DNA of 36,126 bases from Comamonadaceae bacterium OH2545_COT-014 (GCA_003859965.1 RQYR01000030.1:1-36126), one strand, 5' to 3'; positions 1-8,997 are shown, counted from the stretch's first letter. Made by a program: numbers and translations. The notes: generated from the letters alone by a model not told the origin.

Positions 1-183
1 TTGCTCGCTGATGCCCAGCTGCTGCAATTGGTCGCGCACGACCTGCGCCTGATGGATGCGCACCGGCGTCAGCACGATGCGGCCGTTTTCAACCTGCACA
101 TCGAAATATTCGGCGGCATCGACTGCTGAAATGGCTGCCTTGGGCAAGGTGATCTGGTTTTTGACCGTCAGTTTGGCGAGCAT
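1..183 (-). CDS. AbrB/MazE-type antitoxin or regulator, N-terminal part (runs off left edge)
   Basis: Reading leftward from an ATG at 183 gives 61 codons without a stop to the window edge. The protein opens MLAKLTVKNQITLPKAAI, the swapped-hairpin AbrB/SpoVT DNA-binding pattern (K-x-Q-I-T-L-P-K) found in MazE and VapB-type antitoxins. A good ribosome site (GGGAGGG) lies just before the ATG. Antitoxins of this type bind their own promoter and neutralise a partner toxin, which would normally follow downstream, here outside the window. The family is clear from the motif. Whether it is a true antitoxin cannot be decided without the neighbour. Confidence 0.75.
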   Translation of the reverse strand, partial: MLAKLTVKNQITLPKAAISAVDAAEYFDVQVENGRIVLTPVRIHQAQVVRDQLQQLGISEQ

Positions 184-318
184 GGCTTGCCCTCCCGGGA
201 GATGAAAGCAAGGAAATCCTACTCCCTTTAATGGCAACTGTAAGCCGTCCGCCATTCCGCCATAGCGAGCGGCGCGGGTTGGTCCAGCGGCAGCGGCGCG
301 CAGCTTTTGCGCGACTTC

Positions 319-498
319 ATGCGTGAATTCGCGCGGCAGCAGCAGGAAGCGGCCGAACACGAGGCCTGGCTGCGCCGTCAGGTACAGGCCGGCTAGGCGT
401 CCGCCGATGCGGGCCGCCTGCTGCCAGCCGCCGAAGTCGAGGCCCGCTTCGCCGCCCGCCGCGCCGCCACGCGCCGCCGGCTTGAAGCGCCTGAATGA
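319..498 (+). pseudogene. Antitoxin of the adjacent RelE/ParE toxin, interrupted by an in-frame TAG
   Basis: From ATG 319 the frame reads through ...EAWLRRQVQAG, meets TAG, and continues in the same frame as ASADAGRLLPAAEVEARFAA... to TGA at 496-498. That stop overlaps the toxin ATG (ATGA). The charged helical sequence on both sides of the stop reads as one protein and resembles antitoxins that precede ParE-type toxins. The real start may lie further left: ATG 231 has a ribosome-site-like AAGGAAAT some way upstream, but it is in another frame, so a second frameshift near 260-300 is possible. The stop is seen directly. That the gene is dead is inferred, since suppression or restart remain possible. 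Confidence 0.55.
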
Positions 499-770
499 AG
501 GAGCTGTATTGGACGCCCGAGGCCATCCGGGATCACGAGGCGATCTATGACCACATCGAGGCCGACAACCCGCTCGCGGCGCTCATCCTGGATGCGCTTT
601 TTGAAGAAAAAGCGGCTCATCTGATCGACCACCCTGCCCTGGGCCGGCCGGGCCGCGTGACGGGCACCCGCGAGCTGGTCACCCCCCCGAACTACCTGCT
701 GATCTACGACGTCATTGGCCCCCGGATACGCATGCTGCGCGTGCTGCATGCCGCCAGACAATGGCCATGA
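495..770 (+). CDS. RelE/ParE-family toxin
   Basis: The 91-residue protein has the usual length and layout of ParE/RelE toxins: an N-terminal helical part (WTPEAIRDHEAIYDHIEADN), then GRPGRVTGTRELV, and a C-terminal beta segment ending RMLRVLHAARQWP, which is characteristic of the ParE branch. Such toxins poison gyrase (ParE) or cleave mRNA on the ribosome (RelE). Which target applies here cannot be read from the sequence. The start codon overlaps the stop of the upstream antitoxin frame, the normal translational coupling of such operons. The toxin frame is intact although its antitoxin frame is not. Confidence 0.85.
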   Translation: MKELYWTPEAIRDHEAIYDHIEADNPLAALILDALFEEKAAHLIDHPALGRPGRVTGTRELVTPPNYLLIYDVIGPRIRMLRVLHAARQWP

Positions 771-851
771 CGCCTTTTATCCGTCACCGCCAGCCCTCGG
801 GCCGCTGCGGGCGGACGCGCGCGCCAGCGCCCAAGAAGGCGCCGGCCGCCC

Positions 852-1481
852 TCAGCCCAGCTTGCGCCCGACAAAGCGGACCACCGAGCCGACGCCGTTG
901 TGAAACAGGCCTTCGCTCAGGGTGATTTCCTGGGTGTGCAAGGTCAGCACCTCAAAGCCCTGGAAGTCCTCGCGGATTTCTTCTTCCGAAAACAGCGATG
1001 CCAGATCGGCCGGGCCGCCGATCCGGCTGTCGCGGCTGCGGTAGGCCAGGTGCTCTTTGGAGAAGGCCTCGAATATCACCGTGCCGCCGGGGCGCAGCAG
1101 GCCCGCCAGATGCCGGTGGTAGGCGGATTTCAGATGCGGCGGGAAATGGGCGTAAATCAGCGCCAGGGCATCAAACGGCGCGGCAGCAAAGCGCAGCTCG
1201 GGCAGCTCGCCGACCTGATAGTCAATCGCCACCCCGGCGGCGGCGGCCAGCTTCAGCGCCTTGTCGCGTCCGGCTGCGCTGATGTCAAATGCGCTCACCT
1301 GCCAGCCCTGGCGCGCCGCATGCACGGCGTTGCGCCCTTCGCCCTCGGCGGCCAGCAGCAGGCGGCCGGGCGGGAGCGAGGCGATTTCCTGCCGGAAAAA
1401 TACATTCGGCTCGGTGCCGTACACATATTCGGGGCGCTGGAAGTTGTGGTTCCACTTGTCCAGCCATTGTTGGTCATTCAT
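852..1481 (-). CDS. Class I SAM-dependent methyltransferase
   Basis: A 209-residue protein beginning MNDQQWLDKWNHNF. It has an AdoMet-binding region around LLLAAEGEGRNAVHAARQG (the E/D-G-E-G-R-N motif I of the TehB-like group), an acidic strand-2 end (VSAFDIS) and a post-motif LLRPGGTVIFEAF. The substrate is unknown. Relatives are annotated as generic or tellurite/thiopurine-type methyltransferases, and nothing here decides among these. An in-frame ATG ten codons upstream (1511) with AAGGGCGACA before it is an alternative start; MNDQQ was chosen because the family homology seems to begin there. It is transcribed leftward, like the next two genes. Confidence 0.8.
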   Translation of the reverse strand: MNDQQWLDKWNHNFQRPEYVYGTEPNVFFRQEIASLPPGRLLLAAEGEGRNAVHAARQGWQVSAFDISAAGRDKALKLAAAAGVAIDYQVGELPELRFAAAPFDALALIYAHFPPHLKSAYHRHLAGLLRPGGTVIFEAFSKEHLAYRSRDSRIGGPADLASLFSEEEIREDFQGFEVLTLHTQEITLSEGLFHNGVGSVVRFVGRKLG

Positions 1482-1557
1482 GGGCGTTTCCAGAATCGGC
1501 AAATGCGCCATTGTCGCCCTTGCGCTCGGTGCCGGACAGGAGCGGCCGCCTTGCCGG

Positions 1558-2367
1558 TCAGCTCTGGCGCAGGTAATCGAACAGCAGCTTGGGCATGTTG
1601 ACGGTGATCGGCGGGTCGCTGGGTTGCAGCGGGCGAAAGGACAAGTTCAGCGTCTGCGGCGCGGGCAGCGGGAAGGTGATCGGCTCGGGATGCAGGGCGC
1701 GCAGGCAGTGGTCGAGGCGGAAGAAATCCAGCGGGTTCAGGCTGGGGCGCATTTCGCAGCCGAGCAGGTGGTAGCGGCCATCGGGGATGCGCTCGACGAC
1801 AAAGCGACGCGCATGGAACAGCGCCCGCCCCAGCACCGGCACACCGCGCGGAATCGGCTCGGCAAACAGCCCGACAAACACCAGCGGTCCCAGCCCCTCG
1901 CCCTGCACCTCCACGCTGAGCGCATGCGGCTGCGGATGCACCGCCGGGTCAAAGCCGTGATACGGCAGCACCCGGGCGCGCGCATCGCCCAGCTCCCGGC
2001 GCAGCACGGCGCTGAAGCCGGGCGCATCGGCGCGGTAATCGCGCGGGCTTTGCCCGGTATGGGCGCGGAAGCGGTGCGCGTAGGTGGCGGCGCTGGCATG
2101 GCCGGCCTCCAGTTGCGAGGCAATCACTGGCTGGCCTTGTACCAGCGGGGCGATGCCCTGCTCGATTTTCAGTGCGGCGATGTAGTCGCGCAGCGACAGC
2201 CCGGTTTCGGCGCGAAAGTGGCGGCTCAGGGCAAAACGGCTCAAACCAAAGTGCGCCGCGATTTCCGCGGGCTGGGGGCTTTCATGCAGCCGCGCGCGAA
2301 TATGGGCCGTAATGGCATCCAGCAGGGACGGTGACATGACAGCGCTTGGGTCACGAACGGAATGCAT
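1558..2367 (-). CDS. AraC-family transcriptional regulator with C-terminal effector-like domain
   Basis: 269 residues. Unlike classic AraC proteins, the DNA-binding part is N-terminal: residues about 15-110 hold two helix-turn-helix units (PAEIAAHFGLSRFALSRHF and ASAATYAHRFRAHTGQSPRDY). The remaining about 150 residues resemble the GyrI-like/SOUL-type small-molecule-binding domains found behind such a head in MarA/Rob-like regulators. It probably senses a hydrophobic or cationic compound. The ligand and target genes are not visible. A second in-frame ATG (MSPSLL, 2337) is an alternative start. It lies between the methyltransferase and the OsmC gene on the same strand, but the spacing does not prove an operon. 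Confidence 0.85.
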   Translation of the reverse strand: MHSVRDPSAVMSPSLLDAITAHIRARLHESPQPAEIAAHFGLSRFALSRHFRAETGLSLRDYIAALKIEQGIAPLVQGQPVIASQLEAGHASAATYAHRFRAHTGQSPRDYRADAPGFSAVLRRELGDARARVLPYHGFDPAVHPQPHALSVEVQGEGLGPLVFVGLFAEPIPRGVPVLGRALFHARRFVVERIPDGRYHLLGCEMRPSLNPLDFFRLDHCLRALHPEPITFPLPAPQTLNLSFRPLQPSDPPITVNMPKLLFDYLRQS

Positions 2368-2392
2368 AGAGGTCTTGCCCCCCTAGCCAGGG

Positions 2393-2423
2393 TAGGCGCC
2401 GCGCACCTTTGCGCAAGCGCCTA
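2393..2423. other. Hairpin between osmC-like gene and AraC regulator
   Basis: TAGGCGC (2393-2399) pairs with GCGCCTA (2417-2423), with an inner GCGC/GCGC pair. It overlaps the stop of the OsmC gene and precedes the AraC-type gene. It has no U-tract on either strand, so it is not a standard terminator. It could slow transcription or protect an mRNA end. Confidence 0.4.
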
Positions 2424-2870
2424 AAGAGCCACCACCTCGAATGCGGTCGTGATCTCCGCCGTCTTGCCCAGCATGATGCTGGCGGAACAGTATTTCTCGT
2501 GACTGAGGGCGATGGCCCGCTCTACCGCTACGGGCGGCAGATTGCGCCCGGTCACGGTGAAGTGCATGTGGATGCGGGTGAACACCTTGGGGTCGGCGCT
2601 GGCGCGTTCGCTGCTGAGCTTGACGGTGCACCCACGCACATCATGCCGCCCGCGCCGCAGGATGAGCACCACGTCATACGCGGTGCAGCCGCCCGTGCCC
2701 GCGAGGATGGCTTCCATCGGACGGGGCGCCAGGTTTTGCCCGCCGTTGGCTGGGTTGGCCGCGTCGGGCGCGCCATCCATTGCAATAACGTGGCCGCTGC
2801 CGGTTTCAGCCATAAAGCCCATGCCCGAGCGTGCCCCTGTGGCACCTGTCCAGCTCACCGTGCACTCCAT
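2421..2870 (-). CDS. OsmC/YhfA-family thiol peroxidase-like protein
   Basis: 149 residues starting MECTVSWTGATG. The two cysteines typical of the OsmC/Ohr fold are present: one in GTGGCTAYDVV and one in HEKYCSAS. Family members reduce organic hydroperoxides in the cytoplasm. The short form with GGQNLAPRPMEAILAGTGGC looks closest to the YhfA subgroup, whose substrate is not well defined. The ATG at 2870 has AAGGA about nine bases upstream; a longer open frame to 2948 has no support from the family. It is the first gene of the leftward trio. Confidence 0.85.
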   Translation of the reverse strand: MECTVSWTGATGARSGMGFMAETGSGHVIAMDGAPDAANPANGGQNLAPRPMEAILAGTGGCTAYDVVLILRRGRHDVRGCTVKLSSERASADPKVFTRIHMHFTVTGRNLPPVAVERAIALSHEKYCSASIMLGKTAEITTAFEVVAL

Positions 2871-2983
2871 GATGTGAGGGTTCCTTGATGTGAAAAAAGT
2901 CACCGAAGCGTAGCGGGTTGGAGACGATATGCGTGCAGATGCCCGCAAGTTACCGCTTGCTTGCCCTGGTTTGCCGTGGCTTT

Positions 2984-3012
2984 CTGCAAGTTTTAGAGCT
3001 TTCCACTACACT
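2984..3012 (+). promoter_or_regulatory. Promoter-like sequence before candidate small RNA
   Basis: CTGCAA (2984-2989) and TACACT (3007-3012) are 17 bases apart, an acceptable sigma-70 spacing with 3/6 and 4/6 matches. The predicted start, near 3019, falls just before the first hairpin of the candidate RNA. The call is weak alone and gains weight from the terminator 100 bases downstream on the same strand. Confidence 0.4.
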
Positions 3013-3018
3013 TCGCCG

Positions 3019-3121
3019 CCATGCAAACGCCACCGGCTGGTGGTATTTGCGCCCGTTGTCTCCTCCACCCCTTCGAAAGGTGGATTCATGCCCCAGGCCG
3101 CCATGGTCTGGGGCTTTTTTT
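3019..3121 (+). ncRNA. Candidate small RNA with three hairpins and an anti-Shine-Dalgarno-like segment
   Basis: The gap 2871-3270 between two leftward genes holds a compact structured unit on the plus strand. Hairpin 1: GCAAA/TTTGC plus CCACC/GGTGG around the loop GGCT (3023-3050). Next comes a pyrimidine-rich stretch containing TCTCCTCC (3059-3066), complementary to AGGAGG. Hairpin 2: TCCACC/GGTGGA (3064-3084). Hairpin 3: CCCCAG/CTGGGG (3091-3113), followed by seven Ts. Small RNAs with exposed CUCCUCC motifs are known in other Proteobacteria. The name and target of this one are unknown. An open frame from ATG 3021 runs through all the hairpins and the U-tract, so coding is unlikely. The structure is seen; expression is inferred. 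Confidence 0.5.
3091..3121 (+). terminator. Rho-independent terminator of the candidate small RNA
   Basis: CCCCAG (3091-3096) pairs with CTGGGG (3108-3113) and is followed by CTTTTTTT. It is correctly oriented only for plus-strand transcription. No annotated plus-strand gene lies upstream, which is the main reason to suspect a small RNA here. Confidence 0.7.
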
Positions 3122-3270
3122 ATATGTTGTGCCTTGCGCTGCTGAGCCAACGTGAGCACGCACGGGCGCCGGAGTCACGCGCCCCGGGGCTCCAGACGGC
3201 TTTGGCGGCGGCTGCGGCGGCAACCGGCCAGCGCCAAGCATGGGCGGGCGCCTGCAACGGTCGCTCCCGG

Positions 3271-4182
3271 TCACAGCCCCAGCATCAGCTTGAGGTTTTG
3301 CACCGCCGCGCCGCTGGCGCCCTTGCCCAGGTTGTCCAGCCGCGCCACGCACACGGCCTGGCGGTGCTGCGGGTTGCCGAACACGCGGATTTCCAGCCGG
3401 TTCGTGTCCTTCAGCGCCAGGGCGTCGAGCTTGCCGTTGTCGGTGGCAGGCTCGGCCGTGACCCATTCGCTGCCCGCGTAGTGCGCGGCGTAGATTTCGG
3501 CCAGGCGCTCGGGCGTGGGCTGGCCGGGCAGCATGTCCAGGTGCAGCGGCAGCTCCACCAGCATGCCTTGCGGGAAGTTGGCCACGGCGGGCATGAAGAT
3601 GGGCCGGCGCGTGAGGCGGCCGTAGCGCATGATTTCCGGGATGTGCTTGTGCGCCAGGCCCAGCGCGTACAGCTCGTAGGCCGGGGCCTGGCCGGCCTCG
3701 TAGGCCTCGATCATCTGGCGGCCGCCGCCGCTGTAGCCGCTGACGGCCGGCAGGGCCACGGGGTGGTCGGGCGGCAGCACGCCGGCCTCCACCAGCGGGC
3801 GCAGCAGCGCAATGGCGCCGGTGGCATAGCAGCCGGGGTTGGCCACGCGCTGGGCCTGCTGCACGGCGGCGCGCTGCGCCGACGACAGCTCGGGAAAGCC
3901 GTAGGTCCAGCCCTCGGCCACGCGGTGCGCGGTGCTGGCGTCGATGATGCGCGGCTTGTGGCCGGGCAGCGCGTCGATCATGGCCACGGATTCGCGCGCC
4001 GCGTCGTCGTGCAGGCACAAGATGACCAGATCCACCCCGGCCATGATGGCGCGCTTGGCCTCGGGGTCCTTGCGCAGCGCCGGGTCGATGCTGACCAGCT
4101 CCACGCCCGCCATGCCCTGCAGGCGCTCGCGGATTTGCAGGCCGGTGGTGCCGGCCTCGCCATCGATAAATACTTTTGCCAT
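3271..4182 (-). CDS. argC: N-acetyl-gamma-glutamyl-phosphate reductase (short type)
   Basis: 303 residues. The enzyme reduces N-acetylglutamyl phosphate to the semialdehyde with NADPH, the third step of arginine synthesis. It opens [20 protein letters not shown], the Rossmann start of the short (type 2) ArgC group, which is shorter than the about 345-residue type 1 enzymes. The active-site cysteine lies in [11 protein letters not shown] (about residue 118), followed by the substrate-region [10 protein letters not shown]. The open frame continues far upstream, opposite sucCD, but that is a high-GC artefact; the family start is the ATG at 4182. It is divergent from sucC, and the 204-base gap between them (4183-4386) should hold both promoters, of which I see no strong box. 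Confidence 0.95.
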   Translation of the reverse strand: MAKVFIDGEAGTTGLQIRERLQGMAGVELVSIDPALRKDPEAKRAIMAGVDLVILCLHDDAARESVAMIDALPGHKPRIIDASTAHRVAEGWTYGFPELSSAQRAAVQQAQRVANPGCYATGAIALLRPLVEAGVLPPDHPVALPAVSGYSGGGRQMIEAYEAGQAPAYELYALGLAHKHIPEIMRYGRLTRRPIFMPAVANFPQGMLVELPLHLDMLPGQPTPERLAEIYAAHYAGSEWVTAEPATDNGKLDALALKDTNRLEIRVFGNPQHRQAVCVARLDNLGKGASGAAVQNLKLMLGL

Positions 4183-4386
4183 TTGCGTTGAAACTCCGGT
4201 TGGGCGGCCCCCGCTGGCCGCCAAAACGCCAGCCATGACCGGGCATTGGCGCATTCGCTGCATGATACATTTGCAGGGCGGATAGCGTGTTCTGCACGTT
4301 CTCATTCGCGCCAGTGGGTCGCCTCTGCGGCACGCCTGCGCCGCTGCCAGGGCACCCGACAGATTCTCAATCCTCCAGAGGGCTTC

Positions 4387-5550
<1,164 letters not shown>

Positions 5551-5559
5551 GGAGCCGCC

Positions 5560-6453
5560 ATGTCCATCTACATCAACAAAGACACCAAAGTCATCACCCA
5601 GGGCATCACCGGCAAGACCGGCCAGTTCCACACCGAAAAGTGCATCGAGTACGCCAACGGCAAGAACTGCTTCGTCGCCGGCGTGAACCCCAAGAAGGCC
5701 GGCGAGAAGATTTTTGACGTGCCCATCTACGCCTCCGTCAAGGAAGCGGCCAAGGAAACCGGCGCCACCGTGAGCGTGATCTACGTGCCGCCCGCCGGCG
5801 CAGCCGCCGCCATCTGGGAAGCCGTGGAAGCCGACCTGGACCTGGCCATCTGCATCACCGAAGGCATCCCCGTCAAGGACATGCTGGAAGTTCGCAACAA
5901 GATGAAGGAAAAGGAGGCCAAGGGCGGCAAGAAAACCCTGCTGCTGGGCCCCAACTGCCCCGGCCTGATCACGCCCGACGAGATCAAGATCGGCATCATG
6001 CCCGGCCACATCCACAAGAAAGGCCGCGTGGGCGTGGTCTCGCGCTCGGGCACGCTGACCTATGAAGCCGTGGCGCAGCTCACCGAGCTGGGCATCGGCC
6101 AGTCCAGCGCCGTGGGCATTGGCGGCGACCCGATCAACGGCCTGAAGCACATCGACGTGATGAAGGCCTTCAACGACGATCCGGACACCGACGCCGTGAT
6201 CATGATCGGCGAGATCGGCGGCCCCGACGAGGCCGAAGCCGCGCGCTGGTGCAAAGAGCACATGAAAAAGCCCGTGGTCGGCTTCATCGCCGGCGTGACC
6301 GCCCCTCCGGGCAAGCGCATGGGCCACGCCGGCGCGCTGATCTCCGGCGGCGCCGACACGGCCGAGGCCAAACTCGCCATCATGGAAGAGTGCGGCTTCA
6401 AGATTACGCGCGACCCCTCCGAGATGGGCAAGCTGCTCAAGAGCTTGCTCTGA
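5560..6453 (+). CDS. sucD: Succinyl-CoA synthetase subunit alpha
   Basis: 297 residues. This subunit binds CoA and is phosphorylated on a histidine during catalysis. Visible are the N-terminal [14 protein letters not shown] region, [14 protein letters not shown], and the phospho-histidine segment [10 protein letters not shown] near the C-terminus. TAAGGAG at the end of sucC supplies the ribosome site, so the two subunits are translationally linked. The gene is followed by a strong terminator at 6531-6570. Confidence 0.97.
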   Translation: MSIYINKDTKVITQGITGKTGQFHTEKCIEYANGKNCFVAGVNPKKAGEKIFDVPIYASVKEAAKETGATVSVIYVPPAGAAAAIWEAVEADLDLAICITEGIPVKDMLEVRNKMKEKEAKGGKKTLLLGPNCPGLITPDEIKIGIMPGHIHKKGRVGVVSRSGTLTYEAVAQLTELGIGQSSAVGIGGDPINGLKHIDVMKAFNDDPDTDAVIMIGEIGGPDEAEAARWCKEHMKKPVVGFIAGVTAPPGKRMGHAGALISGGADTAEAKLAIMEECGFKITRDPSEMGKLLKSLL

Positions 6454-6530
6454 TCTTTCGGGCGCTGGGCCATGCACTGCGCAGCCCCGCCCGCATGACT
6501 GCCGCCCTATTCAGGGGGAGGGCGGTCACA

Positions 6531-6570
6531 GAAAGCCGGATTGCCGTATAGGACAATCCGGCTTTCTTTA
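6531..6570 (+). terminator. Terminator of the sucCD operon
   Basis: A perfect 13-bp stem, GAAAGCCGGATTG (6531-6543) with CAATCCGGCTTTC (6554-6566), has a 10-base loop and is followed by TTTA. It separates sucCD from the TerC-like gene. The A-rich 5' arm means it could also act on the opposite strand, but no gene there needs it. Confidence 0.85.
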
Positions 6571-6622
6571 TTGGCACTTGCCGCTGGCGGCCGCCAGCGG
6601 CACCCGAAAGCAAGACCGCCTC

Positions 6623-7324
6623 ATGGAAGCATTTCTTACCGCCCAGTTCTGGGTGGCCGTGAGCCAGATCATCCTCATCGACATCCTGCTGGGTGGCGAC
6701 AACGCCGTCGTCATTGCCCTGGCCTGCCGGCAGCTGCCGGCGCACCAGCGCTTCAAGGGCATCCTCTGGGGAACGGCGGGCGCCATCGTGCTGCGGGTGG
6801 CGCTCATCGCCTTCGCGCTCACGTTGCTTCAAGTGCCCTTGCTAAAGCTGGCAGGCGGTCTGCTGCTGGTGTGGATTGGCGTGAAACTCATCGCCCCGGC
6901 GGAAGAAGAGCACGGAAACATTCAGGCCAGCGACCGCTTGTGGGGCGCCGTCAAGACCGTCATCATGGCCGACTTGGTCATGAGCATCGACAACGTGATC
7001 GCCATTGCGGGCGCGGCACAAGGGGCTGGCGGGCAGCATCAGCTGCCGCTGGTCATTTTCGGTTTGCTGGTCAGCATCCCGATCATCGTCGGAGGTAGCC
7101 AGCTGGTGCTCAAGCTCATGGACCGCTTCCCCGTCATCATTGTGCTGGGCGGCATGCTGCTGGGCTGGATCGCGGGCACCATGGTGCACACGGATCCGGC
7201 ACTCGCCGCCCATCTGCCGCAAGACCGCGCCTGGCACTATGGCCTGGGCGTGGCCGGGGCGCTGCTGGTGCTGGGGCTGGGCCAGGCCTTGAAATCCCGC
7301 CGCCGGTCTGCCGATACGGCCTGA
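6623..7324 (+). CDS. TerC/YjbE-family integral membrane protein
   Basis: 233 residues, starting MEAFLTAQFWVAVSQIILID. The conserved acidic TerC motifs are present: LLGGDNAVVIALAC in the first membrane segment and MADLVMSIDNVIAIAGAA in a later one. About seven hydrophobic segments are visible. TerC-family proteins are linked to metal-ion (manganese) export and tellurite resistance. The substrate here is inferred only from the family. The ribosome site is weak. It is 52 bases upstream of the PP2C gene on the same strand, so cotranscription is possible. Confidence 0.88.
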   Translation: MEAFLTAQFWVAVSQIILIDILLGGDNAVVIALACRQLPAHQRFKGILWGTAGAIVLRVALIAFALTLLQVPLLKLAGGLLLVWIGVKLIAPAEEEHGNIQASDRLWGAVKTVIMADLVMSIDNVIAIAGAAQGAGGQHQLPLVIFGLLVSIPIIVGGSQLVLKLMDRFPVIIVLGGMLLGWIAGTMVHTDPALAAHLPQDRAWHYGLGVAGALLVLGLGQALKSRRRSADTA

Positions 7325-7376
7325 CGCCCCCACAGTGCCGCCCTTCATTCCCACGCTCATTTCCCGCCCATCGCAC

Positions 7377-8189
7377 ATGCCCGCCCCGTCCTATCGCTTC
7401 GCAGCACTGACCGATGTTGGCTGCCTGCGCGACAACAACGAAGACGCCATTGTCATCAACCCCGCCCACGGCATCGCCGTGCTGGCCGATGGCATGGGCG
7501 GCTACAACGCGGGAGAAGTGGCCAGCGCGCTGGCCACTGAGCTCACGGCCAGCGAAATGGCACGCTGGCTGGCTGAAGCCGGCGACGTGGCCGGCCCGCA
7601 CGACATCACGCGCGCCATGGAAATCTGCGTGGACAACGCCAACCGCGCCATTTTCGATTCGGCCAATACCCATGAAGAATACGCCGGCATGGGCACCACG
7701 CTGGTCATGGCCGTGTGTCACGGCACGCAGCTTTACACGGGGCATGTGGGTGATTCGCGCGCGTACCGCTGGCGCGCCGACACCCTGACCCAGCTCACGC
7801 GGGATCACTCGTTGCTGCAAGAGCAGCTGGACGCCGGCCTCATCACGCCGGAAGAAGCCACCCTGTCCAGCAGCCGCAACCTGGTGACCCGTGCGCTGGG
7901 CGTGGAAGACACGGTCATGCTGGATGTGCAGGCGTTCGAGACGCAGCCGGACGATCTGTATCTGCTGTGCTCGGACGGCCTGACCGACATGGTCGAGGAA
8001 GAAGACATTGCCGCGCTCATGGGAGCGCCACAACCGCTGGAGGAGATGGCGCAGGCGCTCGTGGCGTCCGCCAACGCCAATGGCGGGCGCGACAACATCG
8101 CCGTCGTGCTGATTCAGGTGGCGGCGCCTCCCAAGAAGGCGGGCATGCTGGCCAAGCTGCTGGGCAAAGCCGGCCCATCCCCTTCTTGA
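7377..8189 (+). CDS. PP2C-family serine/threonine phosphatase (Stp1-like)
   Basis: 270 residues. It has the metal-binding motifs of bacterial PP2C enzymes: RDNNED (18-23), VLADGMGGYNAGE (from 35), the GTTL and GHVGDSRAYRW core, LLCSDGLTDMV and GGRDNIAVVLIQ near the C-terminus. Such enzymes remove phosphate from Ser/Thr in substrates of Hanks-type kinases, including FHA-binding partners. No kinase gene is in the window. A longer frame with GTG/ATG starts exists upstream; ATG 7377 begins the family homology. The FHA gene follows after 160 bases. Confidence 0.92.
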   Translation: MPAPSYRFAALTDVGCLRDNNEDAIVINPAHGIAVLADGMGGYNAGEVASALATELTASEMARWLAEAGDVAGPHDITRAMEICVDNANRAIFDSANTHEEYAGMGTTLVMAVCHGTQLYTGHVGDSRAYRWRADTLTQLTRDHSLLQEQLDAGLITPEEATLSSSRNLVTRALGVEDTVMLDVQAFETQPDDLYLLCSDGLTDMVEEEDIAALMGAPQPLEEMAQALVASANANGGRDNIAVVLIQVAAPPKKAGMLAKLLGKAGPSPS

Positions 8190-8254
8190 ACCGGCCTTTC
8201 ACGACATTTTTCATGGGTTTTCAAAGTCGCAAGGCACAACACGCCCCAGCTTAT

Positions 8255-8296
8255 GCAACCATTCGTGGTTGCGCGCTGCGGCGCCTTTGTTTTTTC
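8255..8296 (+). terminator. Probable terminator between PP2C and FHA genes
   Basis: GCAACCA (8255-8261) and TGGTTGC (8266-8272) form a stem capped by TTCG. A short GCGC/GCGC stem follows, and then CTTTGTTTTTT. The run of Ts suggests termination or attenuation ahead of the FHA gene, so the phosphatase and FHA genes may not share a single full-length mRNA. Confidence 0.55.
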
Positions 8297-8349
8297 ACAT
8301 CACACAGAACGCCCCTTTGCATGCTTAGCGGGGCAGCGGGAGAGGATTC

Positions 8350-8997
8350 ATGCCGAAGTTGATCGTTTCGATCGACGGTGTCGTCATCAAGGAGGTCCAG
8401 CTGACCAAGGACCGCTCCACCCTGGGCCGCCGTCCCTACAACGATGTCGTCATCGACAACCTGGCCGTCAGCGGTGAGCACGCCGTGATCAAGATTCACG
8501 ACGGCCAGGTCACCATCGAAGACCAGGGCAGCACCAATGGCACTTATGTCAACGGCAAAAGCATCAAGCGCCAGGCGCTGACCGACGGCGACACGATCGA
8601 GATCGGCAAATACAAGATCAAGTACAACGCCGGCCGCACCGACAGCATGCCGCTTGGCGCCGCGGCCAACGCCCCCGTCCCCTCGGTGCCCATGGGGCTG
8701 GATGCGGGCGCCTCCATGCCGCAGGGTTTGGGCGCGCGCGGCCCGCGCGTGCGCGTGCTCAACGGCTCGGCAGCCGGGCGCGAGCTGGAGCTGACCAAGG
8801 TCATCACCACCATTGGCAAGCCCGGCGTTTCGGTCGCGTCCATCACGCGCAAGCCGCATGGCTTCGACCTGGCGCTGGTGGAGGGCGAGCACGTCCCCGC
8901 CGTCAACGGCGTCACGCTGGACGGCGGCCCCATCACCTTGAAAAGCCACGACTGCATTGAGCTGGCCGGCATCCGCATGGAGTTCATTGACTCCTGA
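8350..8997 (+). CDS. FHA-domain protein with a second, degenerate FHA-like domain
   Basis: 215 residues. Residues about 1-95 form a canonical forkhead-associated domain that binds phosphothreonine: GRR at 26-28, SGEH at 41-44 and STNGTYVNG at 61-69. A linker rich in Ala, Pro and Met follows. Residues about 133-215 (VRVLNGSAAGRELELTKVI to the end) look like another FHA fold with GR..ELT, ITTIGK and VNGVTLDGG, but without the Arg/Ser/His phosphate contacts. It has no membrane segment. GAGAGGA precedes the ATG. Beside a PP2C phosphatase it probably reads Ser/Thr phosphorylation. The second domain is my reading. Confidence 0.88.
   Translation: MPKLIVSIDGVVIKEVQLTKDRSTLGRRPYNDVVIDNLAVSGEHAVIKIHDGQVTIEDQGSTNGTYVNGKSIKRQALTDGDTIEIGKYKIKYNAGRTDSMPLGAAANAPVPSVPMGLDAGASMPQGLGARGPRVRVLNGSAAGRELELTKVITTIGKPGVSVASITRKPHGFDLALVEGEHVPAVNGVTLDGGPITLKSHDCIELAGIRMEFIDS

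Noticed and set aside
1261-2334. A 357-codon plus-strand frame opposite the methyltransferase and AraC-type genes
   Set aside because: It crosses two good genes on the opposite strand and has Gln/Arg/Ala-rich antisense composition.
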